A DNA stretch of 64,000 nucleotides from Polaribacter huanghezhanensis (GTDB lineage: Bacteria > Bacteroidota > Bacteroidia > Flavobacteriales > Flavobacteriaceae). A model generated the notes under the pieces. The model saw nothing but the letters and a program-made list of their open reading frames with translations, was not told the DNA's origin and did no database searches. This document shows positions 34,135 to 41,346 of the stretch, in pieces (position 1 is the first letter of the stretch; each line of letters opens with the position of its first letter). Where the stretch lies: positions 1,812,501-1,876,500 of the forward strand of contig NZ_CP128595.1 in assembly GCF_030444335.1 (NCBI RefSeq), in the 5' to 3' direction. A program made the position numbers and the translations under genes.

Positions 34135-34896
34135 TTAGTTTTTAGCAGCAAATTCTGCGCTACTTATATACTTGTCTATATCTCCAGCTTGAGAAGAAGT
34201 TGGAAATTCTGATTTTATTCTTTTAAATAATGTTAATGCTTGATTATAATCTTTTAAATTCATTGAAAGCTGTGCAGCTTTAAATAAAAATAATGGAGTT
34301 GTATAATTGTTTACTTTTTTTGTTGCTTTTAAATAATAATCAACCGCATCTTTATATTGGTTGATGTCTGCAAAAGCATCTCCAACTGCACCTAAAGCAA
34401 CAGGGCCAATAGCAAAATCATCCGAAGAAAATTCGCTTAAATATTGAATTGCTTTATCGTATTTTTTTAATTTTAAATAAGAAAGACCCGCATAATAGTT
34501 TGCTAAATTTCCTGCTGAAGTTCCACTATAAGTATTCGCAATATCAACAAAACCATATTTTCCGTCTGCACCTTCTAAACCTAAGTTTAATAAAGAATCT
34601 ACGCCAACAGAAACGGTATTTGCTTCGTTAAAATATTTTCTTGGAAACGACAATTCGTTTGCAGCTTCTTTTTCAGTTGGTTCAAGTACATATTTACTGT
34701 ACCCTAAATACCCTAAAATTGCAACAGCAACTAAAACTAAACCATAAAATAAAGGCTTACTGTTTTTTTCTATCCATTTCTCAGATCTCGATGCAGTTTC
34801 GTCTAAAGTATTAAATACTTCTGCCGTTGCACTTTGCTCTTGAGCTTGTTCTCTATTGTCTTTTGGTTTTGATCCTCTTTTCTTGTATGTTGCCAT
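34135..34896 (-). CDS. Membrane-anchored tetratricopeptide-repeat protein
   Basis: The 253-residue protein has a charged N-terminus, a single membrane helix near 49-66 (PLFYGLVLVAVAILGYLGYS) and then helical TPR units (AGNLANYYAGLSYLKLKKYDKAIQYL, GAVGDAFADINQYKDAVDYYLKA, PLFLFKAAQLSMNLKDYNQALTLF). The layout resembles YfgM-type periplasmic chaperone/ancillary proteins of the Sec translocon (inference). It is the first gene of the operon with ribH and has a TATTTTTG promoter box 23 bases upstream. Confidence 0.88.
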   Translation of the reverse strand: MATYKKRGSKPKDNREQAQEQSATAEVFNTLDETASRSEKWIEKNSKPLFYGLVLVAVAILGYLGYSKYVLEPTEKEAANELSFPRKYFNEANTVSVGVDSLLNLGLEGADGKYGFVDIANTYSGTSAGNLANYYAGLSYLKLKKYDKAIQYLSEFSSDDFAIGPVALGAVGDAFADINQYKDAVDYYLKATKKVNNYTTPLFLFKAAQLSMNLKDYNQALTLFKRIKSEFPTSSQAGDIDKYISSAEFAAKN

Positions 34897-34919
34897 GTTC
34901 GCTAAAAAATTAGTAGGGG

Positions 34920-34927
34920 CAAAAATA
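34920..34927 (-). promoter_or_regulatory. Promoter -7 box for the TPR-ribH operon
   Basis: TATTTTTG on the minus strand matches TAnnTTTG, 23 bases before the ATG, in the divergent gap with recF. Confidence 0.5.
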
Positions 34928-35010
34928 GTTTATTTTATTGGATTTTAAAAACAGATAATTCGCTAAATTTTCAATAATTTGCAATTTCTTACTATAGATA
35001 ATAAGGATTC

Positions 35011-36090
35011 ATGTATTTGCAAAAAATTTATTTGGTCAATTTTAAAAATATTTCTTCTCAAACATTTGATTTTCAGGAGAAAATAAATTGTTTCGTAGGC
35101 AATAATGGCGTTGGTAAAACCAATGTCTTAGACGCAATTTATTATTTATCTTTTGCAAAAAGTTACTTTAATTCGGTTGCTTTGCAGAATATTAGACACG
35201 GAGAAGATTTTTTTATGATAGAAGGCAACTATATTTTAGGAGAAAGAGACGAAAAAATTGTGTGTAGTTTAAAAAAAGGGCAGAAAAAAGTTTTAAAAAG
35301 AAATGGGAAAACCTACGAGAAATTTTCTGAACATATCGGGCAATTACCGTTGGTAATTATTTCTCCTGCGGATAGAGATTTAATTGTTGAAGGAAGTGAA
35401 ACCAGAAGAAAATTTATAGACGGAGTTATTTCTCAGCAAGACAAAGAATATTTACAAAGTTTAATTCAATATAATAAAGTTGTAAGTCAGCGAAACGCGT
35501 TGTTAAAATATTTTGCAGCCAATAGAACTTTTGATGCACTGAATTTAAAGATTTACGATGAACAATTAATTTCTTTCGGAACCATTATCTATAACAAACG
35601 CAAAAAGTTTTTAGACAGCTTTGTGCCTATATTTAATGAAAAATATCAACTAATTTCTGAAGATAAAGAAAAGGTAAATTTGGTATACAAAAGTCAGTTA
35701 GAAACCCTATCTTTTGAAAAATTACTAACGCAAAATTTAGAAAAAGATAAAATTTTGCAGTATACTTCAGTTGGAATTCATAAAGATGATTTAAGTTTTG
35801 AAATTGGTGGTTATCCGATTAAAAAATTTGGTTCTCAAGGGCAGCAGAAATCGTATTTAATTGCATTAAAGTTGGCGCAATTTCAATTTATAAAAGAACA
35901 AGCATCTGTAGTTCCTATTTTGTTATTGGATGATGTTTTTGATAAATTAGACGAGCACAGAGTTTCACAAATAATTAAATTGGTAAATAAAGACGAATTT
36001 GGTCAGATATTTATTACCGATACACACGCAGAAAGAACTGAAGAAGTTATTAAAAAAAGTAATAAACCCTATCAGATATTTAAGTTGTAA
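35011..36090 (+). CDS. recF: DNA replication and repair protein RecF
   Basis: RecF loads RecA at gaps together with RecO and RecR. The 359-residue SMC-like ATPase has the Walker [10 protein letters not shown] at 30-38, the signature [18 protein letters not shown] near 272, and Walker [17 protein letters not shown] near 310. A repeat-rich 160-base gap separates it from the DUF721 gene, which lies in the same direction. Confidence 0.96.
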   Translation: MYLQKIYLVNFKNISSQTFDFQEKINCFVGNNGVGKTNVLDAIYYLSFAKSYFNSVALQNIRHGEDFFMIEGNYILGERDEKIVCSLKKGQKKVLKRNGKTYEKFSEHIGQLPLVIISPADRDLIVEGSETRRKFIDGVISQQDKEYLQSLIQYNKVVSQRNALLKYFAANRTFDALNLKIYDEQLISFGTIIYNKRKKFLDSFVPIFNEKYQLISEDKEKVNLVYKSQLETLSFEKLLTQNLEKDKILQYTSVGIHKDDLSFEIGGYPIKKFGSQGQQKSYLIALKLAQFQFIKEQASVVPILLLDDVFDKLDEHRVSQIIKLVNKDEFGQIFITDTHAERTEEVIKKSNKPYQIFKL

Positions 36091-36165
36091 AACTAAAGTT
36101 AGAGAGTTGTAAAGTGTGAAAAAAGTTTCAAAGTAGCAAAGTGGTAAAGTTACAGAGGGATTACA
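36091..36165. repeat. Degenerate octamer repeat (AAAGTnnn) after recF
   Basis: Immediately after the recF stop, AAAGT recurs about every 8 bases (AAAGTGTG, AAAGTAGC, AAAGTGGT, AAAGTTAC). It resembles the AGTTTAAA octamers after pepE at 59429. Confidence 0.5.
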
Positions 36166-36213
36166 GCGTAAAAGCGTAAAGAAGTTTGTAAAAATATTGA
36201 ATAAGTTATTTTT

Positions 36214-36244
36214 CACTAATCACTAATCACTAATCACTAATCAC
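36214..36244. repeat. Heptamer tandem repeat CACTAAT x 4.4
   Basis: Four perfect copies of CACTAAT plus CAC end 6 bases before the ATG of the DUF721 gene, so the array lies inside its likely ribosome-binding and leader region. Confidence 0.9.
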
Positions 36245-36250
36245 CAAATC

Positions 36251-36547
36251 ATGGCAAAAAGAGAAAATGATGCTTTTTCGGTAAAAGATTTAATGGGTTC
36301 TTTTATAAAAGAAAACAACCTTTCTAAAGGAATGCAAAAATTGAAAATTGAAGAAATTTGGGCAAAACTAATGGGGCAAGGCGTTGTTTCTTATACAGAA
36401 AAAGTGCAGTTGCAAAATAAAACCTTGGTCATTTCTTTATCGTCTTCTGTTTTACGTGAAGAGTTGAGTTATGGTAAAGATAAAATCATTAAACTGATGA
36501 ACGAAGAGATGGGTGAGGAGCTGATTTCTAAAATTATGCTTGTTTAA
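36251..36547 (+). CDS. DUF721/DciA-like protein
   Basis: The 98-residue protein fits the DUF721 domain: a short helical N-terminus (FSVKDLMGSFIKENNLSKGMQKLKIEEIWAKLMG), then VVSYTEKVQLQNKTLVISLSSSVLREEL with the typical 'L.I.v.ss....eL' pattern. Larger DUF721 proteins include DciA, a loader of the replicative helicase in bacteria without DnaC. The recF neighbourhood fits a replication or repair role. This version is short, with little beyond the DUF721 core, so a loader function is only an inference. Confidence 0.85.
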   Translation: MAKRENDAFSVKDLMGSFIKENNLSKGMQKLKIEEIWAKLMGQGVVSYTEKVQLQNKTLVISLSSSVLREELSYGKDKIIKLMNEEMGEELISKIMLV

Positions 36548-36550
36548 TTT

Positions 36551-36578
36551 CAATTATCAGTTATCAGTTATCAATTAT
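36551..36578. repeat. Heptamer tandem repeat (CAGTTAT/CAATTAT x 4)
   Basis: Four 7-base units CAATTAT, CAGTTAT, CAGTTAT, CAATTAT start 4 bases after the stop of the DUF721 gene. Confidence 0.85.
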
Positions 36579-36592
36579 AATGAATATATGGC

Positions 36593-36620
36593 TGTCTTTC
36601 TGAGCGGAGTCGAAGGCTCT
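36593..36620. repeat. Partial REP-like element
   Basis: TGTCTTTCTGAGCGGAGTCG resembles one arm of the element at 50890 (GAGCGGAGTCGAGAGG). The opposite arm is missing. Confidence 0.45.
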
Positions 36621-36647
36621 TTTATAAGTACTTATTTTAAAACAAAA

Positions 36648-36673
36648 AAACTCGTTGCAATTGCAACGAGTTT
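36648..36673. terminator. Bidirectional terminator between the DUF721 gene and ndk
   Basis: A perfect 26-base palindrome (13-base arms AAACTCGTTGCAA / TTGCAACGAGTTT) with A and T runs outside. It lies between two convergent genes and can end both transcripts. Confidence 0.9.
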
Positions 36674-36705
36674 TTATAGTTAAGCGTTTTATTAGGATGT
36701 AATCC

Positions 36706-37125
36706 TTAAAACATTTCTCTTCCTGAAAAATGAAAAGCACCTTCAATAGCAGCATTTTCATCAGAATCAGAACCATGTACAGCATTTTCTCCAATAGAAG
36801 TTGCGTATAATTTTCTGATTGTTCCTTCAGCAGCTTCCGCTGGATTTGTAGCACCGATTAAAGCTCTAAAATCTTCAACTGCGTTGTCTTTTTCTAAGAT
36901 TGCGGCAACAATTGCTCCGCGTGTCATAAATTCTACTAACTCACCAAAAAATGGACGCTCGTTATGCACAGCATAAAAAGCTTCAGCATCTGTTTTTGTC
37001 ATTTGAGTTAATTTCAAAGCAACAATTCTAAAACCTGCTGCGTTAATTTTTTCTAAGATTGCTCCGATGTGTCCGTTTTCAACGCCATCAGGCTTAATCA
37101 TTGTAAATGTTCTATTTGTTGCCAT
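36706..37125 (-). CDS. ndk: Nucleoside-diphosphate kinase
   Basis: Ndk transfers the gamma phosphate from ATP to NDPs. The 139-residue protein has [14 protein letters not shown] at 8-21 and the phosphorylated histidine H117 in NAVHGSDS. It is transcribed alone from a well-conserved promoter (37148-37177) and ends before a strong hairpin. Confidence 0.97.
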   Translation of the reverse strand: MATNRTFTMIKPDGVENGHIGAILEKINAAGFRIVALKLTQMTKTDAEAFYAVHNERPFFGELVEFMTRGAIVAAILEKDNAVEDFRALIGATNPAEAAEGTIRKLYATSIGENAVHGSDSDENAAIEGAFHFSGREMF

Positions 37126-37147
37126 CTCTAATTTTAAAAATTTTGTG

Positions 37148-37177
37148 CAAAAGTACAGTTTTATCTGTTAACTGCAA
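37148..37177 (-). promoter_or_regulatory. Promoter of ndk
   Basis: On the minus strand TTG (37177-37175) is followed after 19 bases by TACTTTTG (37155-37148), an excellent match to the Bacteroidota TTG-N19-TAnnTTTG promoter, 22 bases before the ATG. The remaining ~230 bases up to the DHH gene show nothing else recognisable. Confidence 0.75.
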
Positions 37178-37405
37178 GTTAATTATAACTTTTGAGTGTG
37201 TTCTTAGCGTAAAACAGGATTTTTTTTGTGTATTTGCATCGTAATTTCGCTTGCTTTACATCGGGTTTTATGATTTTGTAGCTCTAAAACGTGAGTTAGA
37301 AGGGGTTTATTACAAATTTTTCTGCTGCTTTTTACAATTGATTTAACACAAATCTAAGATTTATTTGTTTAGCAAATTTGGGATTATGTCGTATATTCGC
37401 AGCTT

Positions 37406-38437
37406 ATGGAGAAAGGACAATTACATAAATTACAATCGTTTTTATCAACCAAAAAAAACATTGTAATTGTACCACACAGAAATCCTGATGGAGATGCAAT
37501 GGGTTCAACTTTGGCGTTGTGTCAATACTTTAACTCTAAAAATCATTCAGCGACTGTTGTTGCGCCAAATGAATATCCAGATTTTTTGCGTTGGTTACCA
37601 GGAAGCGAAAAAGTAATTTTATTTGACAAACAAAATAAACAAGCAAAAAGAGCGATTGAAGCTTCTGATATTATTTTCTTGCTAGATTTTAATGCGCTGC
37701 ATAGGGTTGGAGACGACATGGCAAAAACATTAGAAGTGTATAAAAATGATTTTGCAATGATAGATCATCATCAACAACCAGATGATGTAGCTACCTATTT
37801 GTATTCTGATACTTCAATTTGTTCAACGGCGCAAATGGTGTATCATTTTTTAGAGATGTTAAACGATACAGATGCTATTACAAAAGATATTGCGACGTGT
37901 TTGTACACAGGAATAATGACAGATACGGGTTCGTTTCGTTTTAGATCTACAACGAGCGAAACGCACAGAATTGTTGCAAAGTTGATTGAAAAAGGAGCAG
38001 AGAATGATAAAATTCACAGCAATGTGTACGATTCTAATTCGTACAACAGACTGTTGTTATTAGGTCAAGCATTAACAAATTTAAAAATTTTTCCAAAATA
38101 CAAAACAGCTTTTATTACACTTTCTGAAAAAGAAAAAAAGAAGTTTCATTATAAAAAAGGAGATACAGAAGGAGTTGTAAATTATGCACTTTCTTTACAC
38201 GATATTGTTTTTGCGGCTATTTTTATTGAAGATGAAGAGCAGAAAATAATTAAAATATCTTTTCGTTCTAAAGGAAGTTTTTCTGTAAATCAGTTTGCTA
38301 GAAATTATTTTAATGGCGGCGGACATGATAATGCTGCTGGAGGGAAATCGGATCTTTCACTTAAAAAAACAGTTGCCTATTTTACCTCATTATTACCAAA
38401 TTATAAAAATGAATTACAAGATTCTTATGAAGAATAG
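37406..38437 (+). CDS. DHH-family phosphoesterase (NrnA-like oligoribonuclease/pAp phosphatase)
   Basis: A 343-residue cytoplasmic phosphoesterase. The DHH motifs are present in order: PHRNPDGDAMGS near 23-34, DIIFLLDFN near 91, IDHHQQPDD near 118, GIMTDTGSFRF near 175, and the DHHA1 glycine-rich FNGGGHDNAAGG near 316. NrnA-like enzymes degrade short RNA and 3'-phosphoadenosine 5'-phosphate. Its 3' end overlaps gldI by 11 bases, making it the first gene of the prolyl-isomerase cluster. Confidence 0.93.
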   Translation: MEKGQLHKLQSFLSTKKNIVIVPHRNPDGDAMGSTLALCQYFNSKNHSATVVAPNEYPDFLRWLPGSEKVILFDKQNKQAKRAIEASDIIFLLDFNALHRVGDDMAKTLEVYKNDFAMIDHHQQPDDVATYLYSDTSICSTAQMVYHFLEMLNDTDAITKDIATCLYTGIMTDTGSFRFRSTTSETHRIVAKLIEKGAENDKIHSNVYDSNSYNRLLLLGQALTNLKIFPKYKTAFITLSEKEKKKFHYKKGDTEGVVNYALSLHDIVFAAIFIEDEEQKIIKISFRSKGSFSVNQFARNYFNGGGHDNAAGGKSDLSLKKTVAYFTSLLPNYKNELQDSYEE

Positions 38438-38963
38438 CGCAATTTTATTTTTAAGTGTAGTATTGTTTTTTTCTTGTAAAGAACAAGAAGCGAGAAGACC
38501 AATTGTGCAAAAAACGGCAACAATATTGTCAGAAACTTTAGATCAAAAGAAAAAATTAATCGCTCTAGAAAATAAGGTAATCGAAAATTATATAGCACAA
38601 GACTCTACGAAACAATATCATGTAGCTTCGTATGGATTTTGGTATTCTTATATTACACAAAAACAATTAGAAACCCAAACACCTAAAATAGGAGATGTTG
38701 TAGAAATATCATACAACATAACAAATTTATATGGAAATGTTTTTTATGCTAAAGACGAATTAGGGATAAAAAAATACAAAATAGATAAAGAAGATTTTAT
38801 TCCTGCATTACAAGAGGGAATAAAATTGATGAAAGTAGGAGAAACCATTACATTTGTCATTCCGTCTTACAGAGCTTTTGGCCTAGTTGGCGATGAACAT
38901 AAAATAGGTGTCAATCAAACCATAAAAAGTACAGTAACATTAATAAAAATTATAAAAAAATGA
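38427..38963 (+). CDS. gldI: Gliding motility-associated peptidyl-prolyl isomerase GldI
   Basis: GldI is an FKBP-like lipoprotein needed for gliding motility and type IX secretion in flavobacteria. The 178-residue protein has a lipoprotein signal (VVLFFSC, Cys17) and an FKBP-like domain from about residue 85 (GDVVEISYNITNLYGNVFYA ... EGIKLMKVGETITFVIPSYRAFGL). The ATG at 38427 overlaps the end of the DHH gene; the longer upstream frame would not give a signal peptide. The next isomerase gene overlaps its stop by 4 bases (ATGA). Confidence 0.88.
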   Translation: MKNSAILFLSVVLFFSCKEQEARRPIVQKTATILSETLDQKKKLIALENKVIENYIAQDSTKQYHVASYGFWYSYITQKQLETQTPKIGDVVEISYNITNLYGNVFYAKDELGIKKYKIDKEDFIPALQEGIKLMKVGETITFVIPSYRAFGLVGDEHKIGVNQTIKSTVTLIKIIKK

Positions 38964-39682
38964 AAATAGTAAAAACGTTAGCATTACTTATTTTAACAAT
39001 AGGATTGGTTTCTTGTAATCCTAAATATAAAACGAAGAAGCTAGACTCTAAATTAGATTCTGTTAGTTACGCTTTAGGTGTAGATTTAGCAATAAAAATA
39101 AAAACCAGTTTTGGAAAAATAGATACAGATTTGTTTGTCCAAGGGTATTTGAATGCAACAGATTCTTCAGGCTTATTATTAAAAAAACAAGATTTAAATA
39201 TTATTAATAAATACATACAACAAAAACGCATTGAAAAAACTAATAGAGAGCAGCAAAAATCTAAAGCTGAAGTTGAAAAAAAATTCGGATCAGTTAAAAA
39301 ACTTGGGGAAGAATTTTTAGCTTATAATAAAAAGAAAGCAGGAATAATTACTACTAAAAGTGGCTTGCAGTATAAAATTATAAAAGAAGGTAAAGGAAAA
39401 AAACCGACAGCAATGTCAACTGTTAAAGTACATTATACTGGAGAACTAATTAATGGAACTGTATTTGAAAGTTCTAGAAGCAATAAAAAACCTTCAGAGT
39501 TTAAAGTATATGAAGTTATAAAAGGCTGGACAGAAGGCTTACAATTAATGAGAGAAGGCGCAAAATATCGTTTCTTTATCCCGCAAGAATTAGCTTATGG
39601 CTCAATGTATAAAAGCAAATTAATTCAACCTTTTACCGCATTGATATTTGATTTAGAGTTAATAGAAATAGTAAAAAAATAA
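38960..39682 (+). CDS. FKBP-type peptidyl-prolyl isomerase, lipoprotein
   Basis: The 240-residue protein has a lipobox (IGLVSC, Cys19), an FKBP dimerisation-like helical N domain (LDSVSYALGVDLAIKIKTSFGKIDTDLFVQGY, as in FkpA/Mip) and a C-terminal FKBP domain (SGLQYKIIKEGKGKKP ... VHYTGELINGTVFESS ... VIKGWTEGLQLMREGAKYRFFIPQELAYG). It would help fold outer-envelope or exported proteins. It overlaps gldI upstream by 4 bases. Confidence 0.93.
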   Translation: MKIVKTLALLILTIGLVSCNPKYKTKKLDSKLDSVSYALGVDLAIKIKTSFGKIDTDLFVQGYLNATDSSGLLLKKQDLNIINKYIQQKRIEKTNREQQKSKAEVEKKFGSVKKLGEEFLAYNKKKAGIITTKSGLQYKIIKEGKGKKPTAMSTVKVHYTGELINGTVFESSRSNKKPSEFKVYEVIKGWTEGLQLMREGAKYRFFIPQELAYGSMYKSKLIQPFTALIFDLELIEIVKK

Positions 39683-39705
39683 CCAATTCAAACAACAATT
39701 AAATT

Positions 39706-40782
39706 ATGAAATTTTTTAAATACTTTTTTGTAACTGCAGTTTTACTTGTAGCTTCATGTAAACCAGCAAAATATCCTGACTTAAAAGACGGATTGTATGC
39801 CGATATTGAAACGAATAAAGGAGATATTGTATTAAAATTATATCAAGAAGATGTGCCATTAGCAGTGTCTAACTTCGTTACTTTGGCAGAAGGAACAAAT
39901 CCAAGTGTATCGGATTCTTTAAAAGGAGAAAAATATTATGATGGATTAATATTTCATAGAGTTTTAAAAGATTTTATGATTCAAGGTGGCGATCCTTTAG
40001 CAAACGGAACAGGTGGTCCTGGTTATTTTTTCGAAGATGAATTCCCAAAAGATTCTCTAGGGAATTTAAAGTATAAACACGATGCTGCTGGAGTATTATC
40101 TATGGCAAATGGTGGACCGGGAATGAACGGAAGTCAGTTTTTTATCACACATAAAGAAACACCTTGGTTAGATGGAATTCATTCTGTTTTTGGAAAAGTT
40201 GAAATAGGACAAGATATTGTAAATGCAATTGAAGTAAAAGATACGATTAAACACGTAACAATACTAAGAGTTGGAAGCAAAGCAAAGGGGTTTGATGCGG
40301 TAAAAGTTTTTGAAACAGAAATGAAAAACTCAGTTGCAGCAAAACAAAAAAGAATTGAAGATGCTAAAAAGGCAGAAGTTGTTAGATATACTCAATTTTT
40401 AAAAGACAAAGAAGTATATCAAAAAGCGCAAGGAATTGATAAAGCGACAAAAATGGCTTCTGGATTGCGTATTCTAACACTTAAAAAAGGGAGAGGAAAA
40501 AAGTTTTCTCCAATAACACCAACCACAATTCATTACAACATGTTGTTAGCTAACGGAAAATCAATTCAATCTACATATGGTAAAGATGCATTTACATTTA
40601 CATTAAGTCAACAACCAATGATTTCTGGAGTTAACGAAGCAATTTTAAATATGAGACAAGGCGGAAAAGTACGCTTATTTATTCCGTATAACTTAGGTTA
40701 TGGAGATAAAGCTTATGGACCTTTTCCTGCAAAATCTGATTTAGTTTTTGAACTAGAAATTGTAAAAGTAGGAAAGGAATAG
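39706..40782 (+). CDS. Cyclophilin-FKBP fusion peptidyl-prolyl isomerase, lipoprotein
   Basis: A 358-residue lipoprotein (LLVASC, Cys18). Residues about 30-205 form a cyclophilin domain (FHRVLKDFMIQGGDP, MANGGPGMNGSQFFITH, LDGIHSVFGKV), then a helical linker (about 210-245) and a C-terminal FKBP domain (SGLRILTLKKGRGKKF, TTIHYNMLLANGKSIQ, GGKVRLFIPYNLGYG). Two unrelated prolyl-isomerase folds in one chain are unusual. It is the third isomerase of the gldI cluster and its stop directly abuts the PAP2 gene. Confidence 0.93.
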   Translation: MKFFKYFFVTAVLLVASCKPAKYPDLKDGLYADIETNKGDIVLKLYQEDVPLAVSNFVTLAEGTNPSVSDSLKGEKYYDGLIFHRVLKDFMIQGGDPLANGTGGPGYFFEDEFPKDSLGNLKYKHDAAGVLSMANGGPGMNGSQFFITHKETPWLDGIHSVFGKVEIGQDIVNAIEVKDTIKHVTILRVGSKAKGFDAVKVFETEMKNSVAAKQKRIEDAKKAEVVRYTQFLKDKEVYQKAQGIDKATKMASGLRILTLKKGRGKKFSPITPTTIHYNMLLANGKSIQSTYGKDAFTFTLSQQPMISGVNEAILNMRQGGKVRLFIPYNLGYGDKAYGPFPAKSDLVFELEIVKVGKE

Positions 40783-41346
40783 ATGTTTGATATTCTAATA
40801 CAAAAAGACAAACAATTACTAATCTATTTAAATAGTTTAGGAAGCGAACAATGGGATCCGTTTTGGTTATTTATTACAAATCAATTAAATTGGGCTCCCT
40901 TGTTTTTGCTAATTATTTTTTTAATTTTTAAAAATTTTGGTTGGAAAAAAGGAGGATTTATTTTCCTTTTTGTAATTTTATTGGTTGCATTTTCTGATCA
41001 ATTTACAAACGTTATTCGTGGAATTTTTGAACGTTTACGACCAAATAACGATCCAAGTATTAAGCATGCTTTAAGAACATTAATTACGCCCCAGAGTTAT
41101 AGTTTTACCTCTGGTCATGCAACAACATCCATGACATTTTCTGTATTTGTTTATTTCTTGTTTAGAGACACCTATAAATACATGAAATTTATATTTATAT
41201 TTCCAATTTTCTTTGCCTATAGTAGATTATATCTAGGAGTTCATTTTCCGATTGATATTTTAACCGGAGCAACTATTGGAACAATTTTAGGTTTTTCTGC
41301 TTTTAAATTGCAGCAATCTTTAGTAAAAAAAATATTTACTGCTTAG
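40783..41346 (+). CDS. PAP2-family phosphatase
   Basis: The 187-residue membrane protein has about five or six helices and the three PAP2 motifs: FERLRPNND near 86, SYSFTSGHATTSM near 105 and SRLYLGVHFPIDIL near 146. Relatives dephosphorylate undecaprenyl diphosphate or lipid phosphates. It follows the fusion isomerase with no gap and overlaps the convergent LTA-synthase-like gene by 11 bases. Confidence 0.93.
   Translation: MFDILIQKDKQLLIYLNSLGSEQWDPFWLFITNQLNWAPLFLLIIFLIFKNFGWKKGGFIFLFVILLVAFSDQFTNVIRGIFERLRPNNDPSIKHALRTLITPQSYSFTSGHATTSMTFSVFVYFLFRDTYKYMKFIFIFPIFFAYSRLYLGVHFPIDILTGATIGTILGFSAFKLQQSLVKKIFTA

Noticed and set aside
36214..36244. Possible mini CRISPR array
   Set aside because: The units are only 7 bases, have no spacers and there are no cas genes; it is a simple tandem repeat.
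36564..36854. 96-codon minus-strand ORF overlapping the ndk 3' end
   Set aside because: It is a shifted frame of ndk plus terminator DNA; ndk itself has all family motifs.
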